DNA of 41,613 bases from Gammaproteobacteria bacterium (GTDB taxonomy: Bacteria > Pseudomonadota > Gammaproteobacteria > PS1 > Pseudothioglobaceae), in NCBI GenBank assembly GCA_029243595.1, contig JAQWRQ010000017.1, positions 1 to 41,613 on the forward strand, read 5' to 3'. Position numbers and translations under genes: made by a program. Below, piece after piece: positions 8,248 through 17,236 of this stretch; positions within the stretch are counted from its first letter, which is position 1, and every line of letters starts with the position of its first letter. The notes under the pieces were generated by a model. The model saw only the letters and a list, made by a program, of their open reading frames with translations, was not told where the DNA came from and did no database searches.

Positions 8248-9424
8248 TGTTTGCGTCCTTATATGAAAATTGCTCGGCTATTTTATCAAGATAATGGGAG
8301 AATTTTCCATGTCTGTAAAAATATAAGACAAGAATAAACAATAGCATTAATGCGTGCACCCACCACAACCCTACTATTGGCGTTGAATCACCTCGCTCCA
8401 AAGTGGATTTAGCAATCAGTAAAGCGTTATTGTATAAAATAAAAACAACCACACCAATTAACACGCCTAAATTCTTACCACCCCTAGGAGAGGCTTTTCC
8501 GAGTAAAACACCTAAAATTGATAAAACCAATACACTGAGTGGTTGTGATAAACGCCACTGTAACTCAGCAGCTTCTTTTAAGCCGTCAGAACGCAACAAA
8601 TCTAGCGTCCCTTGCCCTTCAACCTTACTATAACTACTGTTAGTTTTTTGCACTTCACCGTCAATGATTTGTAAATCATATAAATCAAAATTAAGGATTT
8701 TTTTATTCGATTCACCAGGAAATCCGTGATACCGCGTGCCGTCTTTCAAGCGTAAATACACACTACTAGTCGTTGAATCGGTGTATTTCTGCGCTTGCTT
8801 GGCCAGTGTAATCACAGACTCACCGCCAGCCAAAGCATAAATAAATATTTCTTCCATTGCCTGATTACTATCTTGGTCGCCGTCTTCAACTTTAGAGGCG
8901 TAAAAAACAATTTCCCCGTCTTTAAACTCTTGAAATTCACCTTGTTTAATGAATGAAAATTCCGAAGCATTCTCAGTGCGATCCATGATCATGCTTCTTT
9001 GCTGTTTAGACCAAGGCACTGCGATAGTAGTTAAAAATAAAATAAACACAAAGATGGTTATTGCAATTGGCTGAATAAACACCATAAGATGCTTATCACC
9101 CAAGCCAAGAGAGTTTATTACAATTGCTTCCGAGTTCTTATACAGTTTGCTAACTGATAAGATGATCGCCAAAAATAGAGACAATGACAAAATCAAAGGC
9201 ACATCTCTAATCATTTTAAAACCAATTAATGGGAACAAGTCTATGACAGGGATGCCTTGCTTAAGGCTTTCTTTAATCACTAAGACTAATTGATTGCCGA
9301 ATACAACCAAACCAATTACGATAAACACTGCTGCCAATAACACCAATACATTACGCATTAAATATTTGGCAATAATTGTGTTAATCAAGCTTAGAGCCTT
9401 CTTAAAAACTGTGGTTGACTTCAT
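8237..9424 (-). CDS. lptF: LPS export ABC transporter permease LptF
   Basis: Inner-membrane permease of the LptB2FG complex that extracts LPS from the inner membrane. About 395 residues show the expected layout: membrane segments at roughly 20-125, a periplasmic beta-jellyroll ([17 protein letters not shown]...DGTRYHGF) and C-terminal helices. The signature [17 protein letters not shown] and an SPRGGK motif at the cytoplasmic loop match LptF rather than LptG. The ATG at 9424 has no clear ribosome-binding site. A TTG at 9388 is preceded by AAGAAGG and would give an N-terminus closer to E. coli LptF. lptG, normally the next gene, is not here; queF is. Confidence 0.9.
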   Translation of the reverse strand: MKSTTVFKKALSLINTIIAKYLMRNVLVLLAAVFIVIGLVVFGNQLVLVIKESLKQGIPVIDLFPLIGFKMIRDVPLILSLSLFLAIILSVSKLYKNSEAIVINSLGLGDKHLMVFIQPIAITIFVFILFLTTIAVPWSKQQRSMIMDRTENASEFSFIKQGEFQEFKDGEIVFYASKVEDGDQDSNQAMEEIFIYALAGGESVITLAKQAQKYTDSTTSSVYLRLKDGTRYHGFPGESNKKILNFDLYDLQIIDGEVQKTNSSYSKVEGQGTLDLLRSDGLKEAAELQWRLSQPLSVLVLSILGVLLGKASPRGGKNLGVLIGVVVFILYNNALLIAKSTLERGDSTPIVGLWWVHALMLLFILVLYFYRHGKFSHYLDKIAEQFSYKDANNVK

Positions 9425-9462
9425 GACTTATAAGTATAAGCGAAGGCGTGCATTAAGGGGTT

Positions 9463-10725
9463 TTATTTCTTTTGCGACATTGATGAGAAGAACTCATCAT
9501 TGGTTTTGGTCAACTTCAAACGATCAATTAAAAATTCTGCTGCTTCTACTGTGTCCATCGGGTGCAAAATCTTACGCAAAATCCACATCTTCTGTAATTC
9601 TTTTTCATCGGTAATCAACTCTTCACGACGCGTGCCAGAAGCATTAATGTTAATAGCCGGGAAGATGCGCTTTTCACTTAAACGACGCTCAAGGTGTAAT
9701 TCCATATTGCCGGTACCCTTAAACTCTTGATAAATCACTTCATCCATCTTCGAGCCTGTGTCAACCAATGCGGTCGCAATAATAGTAATACTACCACCAT
9801 TTTCAATATTTCTAGCTGCACCAAAGAAGCGTTTAGGGCGTTGCAAAGCACTTGCATCAACACCACCAGTTAGCACCTTGCCTGATGATGGAGCAATGGT
9901 ATTGTAGGCACGTGCTAAACGTGTGATAGAGTCTAGCAAAATGATCACATCTTTGCCTTGCTCTGCACGTCGCTTGGCTTTTTGAATCACCATTTCCGCT
10001 ACTTGAACATGGCGTTTTGCTGACTCATCAAAAGTTGAGGCGATAACTTCACCACGTACAGTACGGGCCATTTCTGTTACTTCCTCAGGGCGCTCATCAA
10101 TCAACAATACAATAAGCTCGCAATCAGGATGATTGCGAGCAATTGAAGTGGCAATATTTTGCATAATCATGGTTTTACCAGCCTTAGGCGGTGCGACCAA
10201 CAAACCCCTTTGACCCTTACCAAATGGTGAAACCAAATCAATCACTCGAGCAGTAATATCCTCAGTACCGCCATTACCAATTTCTAGAGTGAGGCGTTCG
10301 TCAGGGTGGATTGGCGTCAGCGATGCAAAAGGCACTCGATTTCTAACACTTTCTGGATTTTCACCATTAACCTCGGATACTTGAATCAACGCAAAATACT
10401 TTTCACCTTTTTTAGGAGCGCGAATCTTTCCTGCAACTAAATCACCTGTTGACAGATTAAATCGTTTAATCTGATTAGGTGATATGTAAATATCGTCAGC
10501 ACCTGAAGTATAAGAATCATCACTTGACCTTAAGAAGCCATAACCATCTTGCAATATATCAAGTGTGCCATCGCCTATTACCTCTTCATCATTAGCTGCT
10601 TTAGCCTTAAGAATAATAAAAATAAGGGTTTGTTTTTTGGCGCGAGAAATATTTTCAGCACCTAAAGATTGTGCCAATTCTAGTAATTCCTCTGGGGATG
10701 ATTTTTTTAGTTCTGATAGTTTCAT
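9463..10725 (-). CDS. rho: transcription termination factor Rho
   Basis: Hexameric RNA helicase that ends transcription at Rho-dependent sites. The 420 residues are co-linear with E. coli Rho. They contain an N-terminal helical domain, a cold-shock-like RNA-binding domain ([12 protein letters not shown] near 61-72), Walker A PPKAGKT at 179-185, Walker [15 protein letters not shown] with D265, and the Q-loop/R-loop region [21 protein letters not shown]. It follows trxA on the same strand, a very common arrangement. The ~127-base leader carries a terminator-like hairpin and a perfect palindrome, so an own promoter and leader control are likely. lptF follows 38 bases downstream. Confidence 0.97.
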   Translation of the reverse strand: MKLSELKKSSPEELLELAQSLGAENISRAKKQTLIFIILKAKAANDEEVIGDGTLDILQDGYGFLRSSDDSYTSGADDIYISPNQIKRFNLSTGDLVAGKIRAPKKGEKYFALIQVSEVNGENPESVRNRVPFASLTPIHPDERLTLEIGNGGTEDITARVIDLVSPFGKGQRGLLVAPPKAGKTMIMQNIATSIARNHPDCELIVLLIDERPEEVTEMARTVRGEVIASTFDESAKRHVQVAEMVIQKAKRRAEQGKDVIILLDSITRLARAYNTIAPSSGKVLTGGVDASALQRPKRFFGAARNIENGGSITIIATALVDTGSKMDEVIYQEFKGTGNMELHLERRLSEKRIFPAININASGTRREELITDEKELQKMWILRKILHPMDTVEAAEFLIDRLKLTKTNDEFFSSMSQKK

Positions 10726-10775
10726 GAATTGTCCGATGAATGAAAGGAGATACCAACCAGAATGGTCAGTACAGA

Positions 10776-10789
10776 CGCACTATAGTGCG
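10776..10789 (-). promoter_or_regulatory. perfect 14-base palindrome in the rho leader, overlapping a possible -10
   Basis: CGCACTATAGTGCG is an exact palindrome 50-65 bases before the rho start codon. Read on the minus strand it contains TATAGT, a possible rho -10 element, but no good -35 precedes it. It could be an operator overlapping the rho promoter, or a hairpin in the leader RNA. Function is inferred. Confidence 0.4.
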
Positions 10790-10810
10790 ATATTTTCTAA
10801 ATTAAAATTT

Positions 10811-10843
10811 ATTGTAAAAATGACTCGCCATCTCTAGTGAGTC
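10811..10843 (-). terminator. candidate trxA terminator/attenuator before rho
   Basis: On the minus strand GACTC (10843-10839) pairs with GAGTC (10826-10822) around a short loop, with an extra C-G pair after one mismatch. A T-rich tract (TTTTTACAAT, 10820-10811) follows. It lies directly after the trxA stop and could end most trxA transcripts before rho. The stem is short, so strength is uncertain. Confidence 0.45.
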
Positions 10844-10852
10844 GCTTGGGAT

Positions 10853-11179
10853 TTAAATACTTGCATCAATAAAGGCGCTTAACTCAGCCTTACTTAAAGC
10901 ACCCATTTTGGTTGCTTCAACTGCACCATCTTTAATAATTAACATGGTTGGAATGCCACGAACACCATATTTTGGTGGTGTTTGGTCATTTTCATCAACA
11001 TTAATTTTAGCAATGGTAATCTTGCCATCGTAATCATCAGCGATTTCGTCTAATACAGGCGCTAGCGCCTTACAAGGGCCACACCAAGGCGCCCAAAAAT
11101 CTACTAAAACTACTTGTGATGAATTGATAACGTCTGCTTCAAATGAGCTATCCGTTACTACTTTAATTTTGTCGTTCAT
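10853..11179 (-). CDS. trxA: thioredoxin 1 (TrxA)
   Basis: Cytosolic thiol-disulfide reductant of 108 residues. The active site WCGPCK holds C33 and C36, and the conserved cis-proline loop appears as GIPTM. The start [17 protein letters not shown] is typical of proteobacterial Trx1. It precedes rho on the same strand as in E. coli, with a hairpin between them. A TATAAT box lies about 60 bases upstream. The start codon lacks a strong Shine-Dalgarno sequence, but the N-terminal alignment leaves no better choice. Confidence 0.97.
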   Translation of the reverse strand: MNDKIKVVTDSSFEADVINSSQVVLVDFWAPWCGPCKALAPVLDEIADDYDGKITIAKINVDENDQTPPKYGVRGIPTMLIIKDGAVEATKMGALSKAELSAFIDASI

Positions 11180-11240
11180 ATGTTTGTGTAATGTTTATCT
11201 GAAAGGAATAAATCACAGCAGAAGAGCTGTTGTTTGGCAA

Positions 11241-11246
11241 ATTATA
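11241..11246 (-). promoter_or_regulatory. trxA: candidate trxA -10 box with downstream leader hairpin
   Basis: ATTATA on the plus strand is a consensus TATAAT on the minus strand, 62 bases before the trxA ATG and just after the glnD stop. No good -35 is visible. A perfect 5-base-pair hairpin (ACAGC at 11215-11219 with GCTGT at 11226-11230, six-base loop) lies between it and trxA, in the expected untranslated leader. Confidence 0.45.
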
Positions 11247-11274
11247 TCGATTATTTGACCTTTGTGCTACTATT

Positions 11275-13791
11275 TTACAATTTTTCTTCAAGTGTTTGTC
11301 TTAATTGCTTTTCTTCTATTGCACTCAACGGTTGTTTGTTGGCATTACTAACAAAGAAAACATCTTCTACTCGCTCACCCATTGTAGACACTCTCGCATT
11401 AACCAAATCAATATTAAGCTGATGAAAGATATAAGCAATATTGGATAAAAGCCCCTGCTTGTCAACCATGTTAATCTCTACTTGAGTCAAATTCCATTTT
11501 TCATTATGAGAGAATTCAATTTTCATTTTATGATCAAAATGACGGTGTGTATGCTTGGCACTTACCTCTTTAATCTTAACATCTGTTTTGGAAAGCTCTC
11601 CTTCTATAGTTTGACTAATGTCGATTTGAGTCAGTATGTCATCTTGTAGTACGCTGATAGTGTTATAAGCCTTATTATCCTTACTGGTCAAAATCTTAGC
11701 ATCAACAATATCTAAGCCTAATTTTTCAACAATATTCACTAACCTAAAAAACAAACCCTTTGAGTTATCTCCATACACAAAAATATCCACCACATTGTGT
11801 TCAGACAAGCGAGACATAACCCTAATTCTCTTATCTGTTGGCTTCATTAGCAGCCATAAATGCCACAAAATATCGTCAGTTTCATAACGCAGAAAATAGT
11901 CTTTAGGCAAGGTTGAAAATATTTTTTCAACTTGTTTAGGATCGCAACCTTGCTGCTCAGTTTCGTTTAGAAGCGAATGTTTAATTTGCTCAATTTGTTT
12001 TGCCATGCTCGGCAGCTTAGTGGCTCCACTCAACAAGTGGTCTTTAGTTTTATAAAATAATTTTTTTAAAAGTGAATCTCTCCAGTCGTTCCACAAGTCA
12101 GCCTTAGTGGCACGAATATCTGCCACTGTTAATAAATATAAAAATTCTAAAAATCGTACCGAGCCAACCGCTTTAGAAAAGCGATCAATCACTTCAAAAT
12201 CTTCCAAGTCTTGTTTTTGCGCCGTTTGCGACATAAGCAAGTGTTGCTCAACTAAGCCTGAAACCAGCGCTATGTCTTTAGATTTTAGCTGATGATGCTT
12301 ACAAAAAATTTGAGCGTCTTGCGCACCCAAACTAGCATGATCACCGCCACGACCTTTGGCGATATCATGAAATAATCCTGCTAATAGTAACAATTCCGGC
12401 TTATCAATAGTTTTGGCAACCTCGCTAGACAATTCAAATTCTTTAGCAAATTCACTAACGAAAAAACGCCTTAAATTTCGAATCACAAACAACGTGTGCT
12501 GATCTACCGTATAAGCATGGAATAAGTCATATTGCATTAAGCCTGTTATCTGCCCGAATGCAGGAATATAACGTTCCAAAACACCATAGCGATTCATCAG
12601 CTTCAAGGCTTTGTTGACGCCACGTTTTTGTTGTAACAACTTAATAAATAAACGATTATTTTGACGTTTCTTATAATAATTTTTATCGATCAAATTCAAA
12701 TCAAATTGCATCTGTCTGAGTGTGTTGGCACTGATACCACGCACATAATCATGCTTAGCGATCAATAAAAATATTTCAATAAATGCGGCTGGATTTTTTT
12801 TAAAAACTTCATCACTGGTAGCCTGAATATACCCATAACTAATAACAAAACGCTCATTAAGACTTTGCGTATGCAGCACCCGATCTTCTAACAACTGTAG
12901 CAAAATATCATTCAAACGTGATACTTTGGTTACCGTGCGATAATAATCCTTCATGAATTGCTCAACTGCCATAGAGTCAGTATCAATATAACCCAGCATA
13001 TTGGCTATTTCTTTTTGATACTGAAAAGCAATTCGATCTTCTCGACGTTTGGCAATTATGTGTAGAGAAAAGCGTACTTTCCACAAGAACAATTGACCTT
13101 CTTTTAATAAATCATACTCGTGTTCACTTAAATAAGACCTATCAACTAAATCTGACAAAAGATTAACATCAAAATACCATTTAGCTACCCAAGCAACTGT
13201 TTGAATATCTCTTAACCCACCAGGGCTTTCTTTTAAATTGGGCTCAAGGTTATAAGCTGTATTTGAATAATTAAGATGACGATTGTATTGTTCTTTTTGC
13301 TTCTCAACTAAAAACGACTGGGATGACCAATTGCTTGCCTTAATCATGGATTTCATCTTTGAGAATAAAGCCTTTTTACCAATCAATAACCGAGATTCTA
13401 ATAGATTTGTCACCACGCTTAAGTCATCAACTTCTACTTCGCAATCTCTAATATCTCGTGTTGCATGTCCTACTTCTAAGCCTACATCCCACAAGAAAGT
13501 TAAAAATTTAGAAACACCCTCTTGATGTTGTTCGTGCGTACCATCTGGAATTAGAATCAATAAATCAATATCAGAATACAGATGTAGCTCACCTCGGCCA
13601 AAACCACCCACAGCTACCAAGCATAACCCGCTATCAACCTCAAACGCTTGCCAGATATCCTGCAATAAAGCATCAACGCCATCACTACGTGCCAATACTA
13701 ATGACTCTACTGAATCAGGGTTTTTTATGAAATTAGCTTCAACTGAAGCTTGCAACGCTTGGTATCGAGTTTTAAAATCATCTAAATTCAT
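11275..13791 (-). CDS. glnD: bifunctional [protein-PII] uridylyltransferase/uridylyl-removing enzyme GlnD
   Basis: Senses glutamine and adds or removes UMP on PII (GlnB/GlnK), controlling nitrogen assimilation. The 838 residues follow the family order. The nucleotidyltransferase domain has GGFGRGELH at 62-70 and catalytic D74/D76. A GlnD-specific linker (SPGGLRDIQTVAWVAK) follows, then an HD hydrolase domain (LFHDIAKGRGGDHASLG) and two C-terminal ACT domains beginning near IFVYGDNSKGLFFRLV and VEINMVDKQGLLSNIAY. All catalytic sites look intact, so both activities are expected. It is slightly shorter than E. coli GlnD (890). No PII gene is in the window. An A8 run lies inside the coding region without disrupting the frame. 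Confidence 0.95.
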   Translation of the reverse strand: MNLDDFKTRYQALQASVEANFIKNPDSVESLVLARSDGVDALLQDIWQAFEVDSGLCLVAVGGFGRGELHLYSDIDLLILIPDGTHEQHQEGVSKFLTFLWDVGLEVGHATRDIRDCEVEVDDLSVVTNLLESRLLIGKKALFSKMKSMIKASNWSSQSFLVEKQKEQYNRHLNYSNTAYNLEPNLKESPGGLRDIQTVAWVAKWYFDVNLLSDLVDRSYLSEHEYDLLKEGQLFLWKVRFSLHIIAKRREDRIAFQYQKEIANMLGYIDTDSMAVEQFMKDYYRTVTKVSRLNDILLQLLEDRVLHTQSLNERFVISYGYIQATSDEVFKKNPAAFIEIFLLIAKHDYVRGISANTLRQMQFDLNLIDKNYYKKRQNNRLFIKLLQQKRGVNKALKLMNRYGVLERYIPAFGQITGLMQYDLFHAYTVDQHTLFVIRNLRRFFVSEFAKEFELSSEVAKTIDKPELLLLAGLFHDIAKGRGGDHASLGAQDAQIFCKHHQLKSKDIALVSGLVEQHLLMSQTAQKQDLEDFEVIDRFSKAVGSVRFLEFLYLLTVADIRATKADLWNDWRDSLLKKLFYKTKDHLLSGATKLPSMAKQIEQIKHSLLNETEQQGCDPKQVEKIFSTLPKDYFLRYETDDILWHLWLLMKPTDKRIRVMSRLSEHNVVDIFVYGDNSKGLFFRLVNIVEKLGLDIVDAKILTSKDNKAYNTISVLQDDILTQIDISQTIEGELSKTDVKIKEVSAKHTHRHFDHKMKIEFSHNEKWNLTQVEINMVDKQGLLSNIAYIFHQLNIDLVNARVSTMGERVEDVFFVSNANKQPLSAIEEKQLRQTLEEKL

Positions 13792-13808
13792 GGCTAGATG
13801 ATAACTGA

Positions 13809-15197
13809 TTAATTGTCTATCTGAGCAATATAATCAAGCGCCATTTGTAAACGCGCAAGCGTCCGGTCTTTACCGACAAGCTCAGCCACGATATCAATGC
13901 TACCTGCATTTCCTGTGCCACTAAGTGCCAATCTAAAAGGCTGACCAACCTTACCAAAACCTACGCTTTGCTCATCACAAACAGTTTTTACAACATCATG
14001 AATTGCAGCACTTGACCAATCTTCTAGCTTTGAATAATGATCAATCAAAGCTTTTATGATTGGCTCAGCTGCAGGTTTGAATTGCTTTTTAGCGGATTTT
14101 TCATCAAACTGATCAAAATCTTGATAAAACATTTTCATACTCTGCGCCATCTCAACCAAAGTTTTAGAGCGCTCTCGTAGCGCGTCAATCACATTAGTAA
14201 TATCAGGGCCATTACTAATGTCAATTGACTGGTCGTTCAAATGCCAATCTAACTGATCAACAAGGTGATCAATATCAGCAGACTTAATATATTCTTGATT
14301 TAACCAAATAAGCTTATCTTGATTAAAACTACCTGGCGCCTTATTAACGTCTTTTAAATCAAACAAGTCAATCATCTCATCAATAGAGAACACTTCTTGA
14401 TCGCCGTGTGACCAACCTAAACGCACCAAGTAGTTAAGTAACGCTTCTGGCAGGAAACCTGCATCTCGGTAAGCCATTACACTTACCGCGCCATGGCGTT
14501 TTGAAAGTCTTGCACCGTCACCGCCCAAAATCATGGGCAGGTGTGCAAAATCAGGCAGCCCCCAACCAAGTGCTTCGTATAAGTTGATTTGTCTAGGTGT
14601 GTTGTTGATATGATCATCGCCACGGATCACACAGTTGACATCCATATCATGATCATCCACCACCACAGTCAAATTGTAAGTCGGTGTACCGTCACTACGC
14701 GCAATAATCAAATCATCTAGCTCTTTGTTGTGAACACTGATTTCACCCTTAACCAAATCTGAAAATATTACATTTCCCTCGCTCGGGTTACGAAAACGCA
14801 CCACACCAGCAGTTAAGTTTTTATGCTGACAGTGACCATCATATTTAGCTTTTTCACCCTTCTCCATCAACTCATCACGTAATACTTGTAAGCGCTCTTG
14901 AGAACACTCACAATAGTAAGCCTTGTCTTCTTCTAAAAGTTGTTGAACCACGGTTTTATATCGATCAAACCGATCGGTTTGATAATAAGGGCCCTCGTCA
15001 TGATCTAGACCTAGCCACTTCATACCGTCTAAAATCGCATCAACTGACGCCTGAGTGGACCGCTCTCGGTCAGTGTCTTCAATACGCAAGATAAACTGAC
15101 CTTGTTCTTTTTTAGCCCACAACCAAGCAAATAGCGCCGTTCTAGCGCCACCAATATGTAAATAACCTGTTGGAGAAGGTGCGAATCTTGATTTCAT
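13809..15197 (-). CDS. gltX: glutamate--tRNA ligase (GltX)
   Basis: Class I aminoacyl-tRNA synthetase that charges tRNA-Glu. Starting at the ATG at 15197 gives 462 residues beginning MKSRFAPSPTGYLHIGG, the exact family start. A longer in-frame start at 15278 would read back into the preceding gene and is rejected. The HIGH motif is HIGG (14-17) and the KMSKS motif is LSKR (231-234) in RLSKRHGAV. A zinc site is formed by C96, C98, C123 and H125, as in E. coli GluRS. The C-terminal helical anticodon-binding domain is complete. The gene begins 4 bases after the Sel1-like gene and is probably cotranscribed with it. Confidence 0.95.
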   Translation of the reverse strand: MKSRFAPSPTGYLHIGGARTALFAWLWAKKEQGQFILRIEDTDRERSTQASVDAILDGMKWLGLDHDEGPYYQTDRFDRYKTVVQQLLEEDKAYYCECSQERLQVLRDELMEKGEKAKYDGHCQHKNLTAGVVRFRNPSEGNVIFSDLVKGEISVHNKELDDLIIARSDGTPTYNLTVVVDDHDMDVNCVIRGDDHINNTPRQINLYEALGWGLPDFAHLPMILGGDGARLSKRHGAVSVMAYRDAGFLPEALLNYLVRLGWSHGDQEVFSIDEMIDLFDLKDVNKAPGSFNQDKLIWLNQEYIKSADIDHLVDQLDWHLNDQSIDISNGPDITNVIDALRERSKTLVEMAQSMKMFYQDFDQFDEKSAKKQFKPAAEPIIKALIDHYSKLEDWSSAAIHDVVKTVCDEQSVGFGKVGQPFRLALSGTGNAGSIDIVAELVGKDRTLARLQMALDYIAQIDN

Positions 15198-15201
15198 TAT
15201 C

Positions 15202-15648
15202 TTACGAAACCTTTTCAGCTTTAGCGTACCAAGCTTGTGCTTTTTCAGTATCTTTTGGCACTTCTTTGCCATCTTCAAACAACATGCCTAGCGCATACAT
15301 CGCACCTGGCAAACCAAAATCAGCTGCTTTTTCAAACCACTCAATAGCCTTATTAATGTCTTTCTCTGCGCCTTCGCCAGACATATAAGCCACACCAATC
15401 ATATGGTGTGCAAAGGCATGACCTTGCTCAGCTGCTTGAATAAAATTTTCAAGTCCTAAGGGTTGGTTTTCAACCATACCCAAGCCATTCATTTGCATCA
15501 TGCCTAAGCGCCATAATGATTCAGCATCACCTTGGGCGGCTAGTGGTGCTAGCAACTGGTAAGCCATTGAAAAGTTTTTTGAATCAAAAGCAGCTATACC
15601 ACTATGTAAGTCTGCTGAGAAAGCATCAGTTTCGTTAGAATTAGACAT
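15202..15648 (-). CDS. Sel1-like repeat (tetratricopeptide-like) protein
   Basis: A 148-residue protein without signal peptide, made of about three Sel1-type helical repeats. The repeats begin near AQGDAESLWRLGMMQMNGLG, EQGHAFAHHMIGVAYMSGEG and DFGLPGAMYALGMLFEDGKE. Such alpha-solenoids are protein-interaction scaffolds. It precedes gltX by 4 bases and is likely in the same operon, though nothing links its function to tRNA charging. Its start faces the Mth938/rodA operon across a 79-base promoter region. Only the family can be called. Confidence 0.85.
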   Translation of the reverse strand: MSNSNETDAFSADLHSGIAAFDSKNFSMAYQLLAPLAAQGDAESLWRLGMMQMNGLGMVENQPLGLENFIQAAEQGHAFAHHMIGVAYMSGEGAEKDINKAIEWFEKAADFGLPGAMYALGMLFEDGKEVPKDTEKAQAWYAKAEKVS

Positions 15649-15684
15649 TGTTGTTTATATTTAAAAATAGAATAATTTTACACG

Positions 15685-15714
15685 GTTATAATGTGTTTTT
15701 AAACCTTCAAACAA
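15685..15714 (-). promoter_or_regulatory. candidate promoter for the sel1-like/gltX operon
   Basis: On the minus strand TTGTTT (15714-15709) and TATAAC (15690-15685) are separated by 18 bases and lie about 37 bases upstream of the ATG at 15648. This is a reasonable sigma-70 promoter. Its -10 overlaps the -10 proposed for the opposite operon. Confidence 0.45.
15687..15692 (+). promoter_or_regulatory. candidate -10 box for the Mth938-rodA-mltB-dacA-dat-amgK/murU operon
   Basis: A consensus TATAAT 36 bases upstream of the ATG at 15728. No strong -35 is seen at 16-18 bases spacing. It shares four bases with the minus-strand -10 of the Sel1-like operon. Confidence 0.45.
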
Positions 15715-15727
15715 CCTCAATACTATC

Positions 15728-16090
15728 ATGGAATTTAACCAGCAAGAATCCGAACAAAATTCTATTGTTTCTGTTGAAAATTCCCAAATTAAATTAGCAC
15801 ACACCACATTAAGCACACCTTGTTTTATCTCGCCCAGTTACACTTCAGAAACTGAAATAACCAGTCTGGACCAACTAGATAAAGCCTCACTTTTTCCACT
15901 CAGCTCGCAAGACGACATTGATTTACTGATCATTGGCACAGGCGATACAACTAAGTTCCTATACCCAAAGCAACAAGTCGCTATTCAACAAATGGGTATC
16001 GGAGTAGAAAGCATGAACAATGAATCTGCTTGTCGTAGTTTTAACTTACTGTTGTCTGATGTTCGACGCGTCGGCTTACTGCTTTTATGA
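15728..16090 (+). CDS. Mth938-like domain protein (DUF498/NDUFAF3 family)
   Basis: A 120-residue protein of the Mth938-like fold, seen as YTSETEITSLDQL, then DIDLLIIGTGDT near residues 63-74, the QMGIGVESMNNESACRSFNLL block and a hydrophobic C-terminus. Bacterial members have no firmly established biochemical role; the eukaryotic relative NDUFAF3 helps assemble respiratory complex I. It heads the plus-strand cell-wall cluster and overlaps rodA by 4 bases (ATGA), so the two are translationally coupled. Whether it contributes to wall synthesis or is only a passenger cannot be decided. A TATAAT box lies 36 bases upstream. Confidence 0.82.
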   Translation: MEFNQQESEQNSIVSVENSQIKLAHTTLSTPCFISPSYTSETEITSLDQLDKASLFPLSSQDDIDLLIIGTGDTTKFLYPKQQVAIQQMGIGVESMNNESACRSFNLLLSDVRRVGLLLL

Positions 16091-17232
16091 CGCGGATACT
16101 GCTGGGTAAAGTTCGCCATTTTTGGCATTATTTCAAAATGGATACACCATTATTTTTACTGCTGATAGTGATAAGCTCACTTGGCTTAATGGTGCTTCAC
16201 AGCGCTTCCGCTGGCTCGACCACCTTACTTTACAAACAGGCTACACACTTTGCACTCGCTTTTGGTGTCATGCTAATCATTGCACAAATACCGCCTTACC
16301 TTTTCCGACGTTATTCTCCTTACTTAATGTTATTCGGTATTTTTTTACTACTCTTGGTGCTACTATTTGGCTCTACAAGCGGTGGCGCCCAACGTTGGCT
16401 CGATTTAGGTTTTGTGCGTTTTCAGCCTTCAGAATTAATGAAAGTCATTGTGCCCATTGCCATTGCCTCTATCCTTAGTGAGAAAACCCTACCACCCAAA
16501 CCACTGCCTATATTAATCTCTATTGTTTCTATTGTTGTTATTGTTTTATTGATCGCCAAACAACCCGACTTAGGTACTTCACTACTGATTGGCGCTAGCG
16601 GTATTTACGTGTTGTTTTTCTCAGGCATACGCATCCAACTAATCAAATACAATAATTGGCTTAATTTTGGCTTAATAGGTGCATTAATCAGTGGCGGTGG
16701 TTATATTGCTTGGAATTATCTACTCATGGCCTATCAAAAAAAACGCATTCTCACTCTAATTGACCCAAGCTCTGACCCACTTGGTTCAGGTTATCACATC
16801 TTACAATCAAAAATTGCCATTGGTTCTGGCGGCTTGTTTGGTAAAGGCATTGAACAAGGTTCTCAATCACAGCTCAATTTCTTACCTGAACATACGACTG
16901 ACTTCATCTTTGCAGTCATTGCCGAAGAATTAGGTTTTATAGGTGTGCTATTGCTTTTCACTATTTACGGTCTTATTATTTACCGGTGCCTTATTATCTC
17001 TTTTAAGTCTGAAGATACTTTTTCTAAATTATTAGGCGCCAGCCTGACGTTAATTTTCTTTACTTATATTTTTGTTAATATTGGTATGGTGTCCGGCCTA
17101 CTACCTGTGGTTGGCGTACCTTTACCACTCATCAGTTATGGTGGCTCCTCACTCATTACACTCATGGCCAGCTTTGGCATTATCATGTCTATTAGAAAAC
17201 ACAAAACACCAAGCTATCTTGCCAAATTGTAA
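16087..17232 (+). CDS. rodA: peptidoglycan glycosyltransferase RodA (SEDS family)
   Basis: Membrane glycosyltransferase that polymerises lipid II during lateral wall elongation with PBP2. The 381 residues have about ten membrane segments and SEDS hallmarks: RWLDLGFVRFQPSELMK, the PDLGTSLLI loop, a long periplasmic loop ending in FLPEHTTDFIFAVIAEELG, and the C-terminal GVPLPLISYGGSSL. The short N-terminus and overall pattern favour RodA over FtsW. mltB follows 4 bases later. mrdA (PBP2), often directly upstream, is not in this cluster. An A8 run at 16736-16743 does not disrupt the frame. Confidence 0.92.
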   Translation: MTRILLGKVRHFWHYFKMDTPLFLLLIVISSLGLMVLHSASAGSTTLLYKQATHFALAFGVMLIIAQIPPYLFRRYSPYLMLFGIFLLLLVLLFGSTSGGAQRWLDLGFVRFQPSELMKVIVPIAIASILSEKTLPPKPLPILISIVSIVVIVLLIAKQPDLGTSLLIGASGIYVLFFSGIRIQLIKYNNWLNFGLIGALISGGGYIAWNYLLMAYQKKRILTLIDPSSDPLGSGYHILQSKIAIGSGGLFGKGIEQGSQSQLNFLPEHTTDFIFAVIAEELGFIGVLLLFTIYGLIIYRCLIISFKSEDTFSKLLGASLTLIFFTYIFVNIGMVSGLLPVVGVPLPLISYGGSSLITLMASFGIIMSIRKHKTPSYLAKL

Positions 17233-17236
17233 CAAC

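Noticed and set aside
8403..8633. Open frame on the plus strand within lptF
   Set aside because: Shadow of a well-supported gene on the other strand, with no family resemblance or ribosome-binding site; the same applies to the other small frames lying inside real genes.
15198..15278. N-terminal extension of gltX
   Set aside because: It would overlap the Sel1-like gene and encode a Lys-rich segment absent from GltX proteins; the ATG at 15197 gives the exact family start.
17072..17236. N-terminal extension of mltB inside rodA
   Set aside because: The ATG at 17237 directly begins a good signal peptide after the rodA stop.
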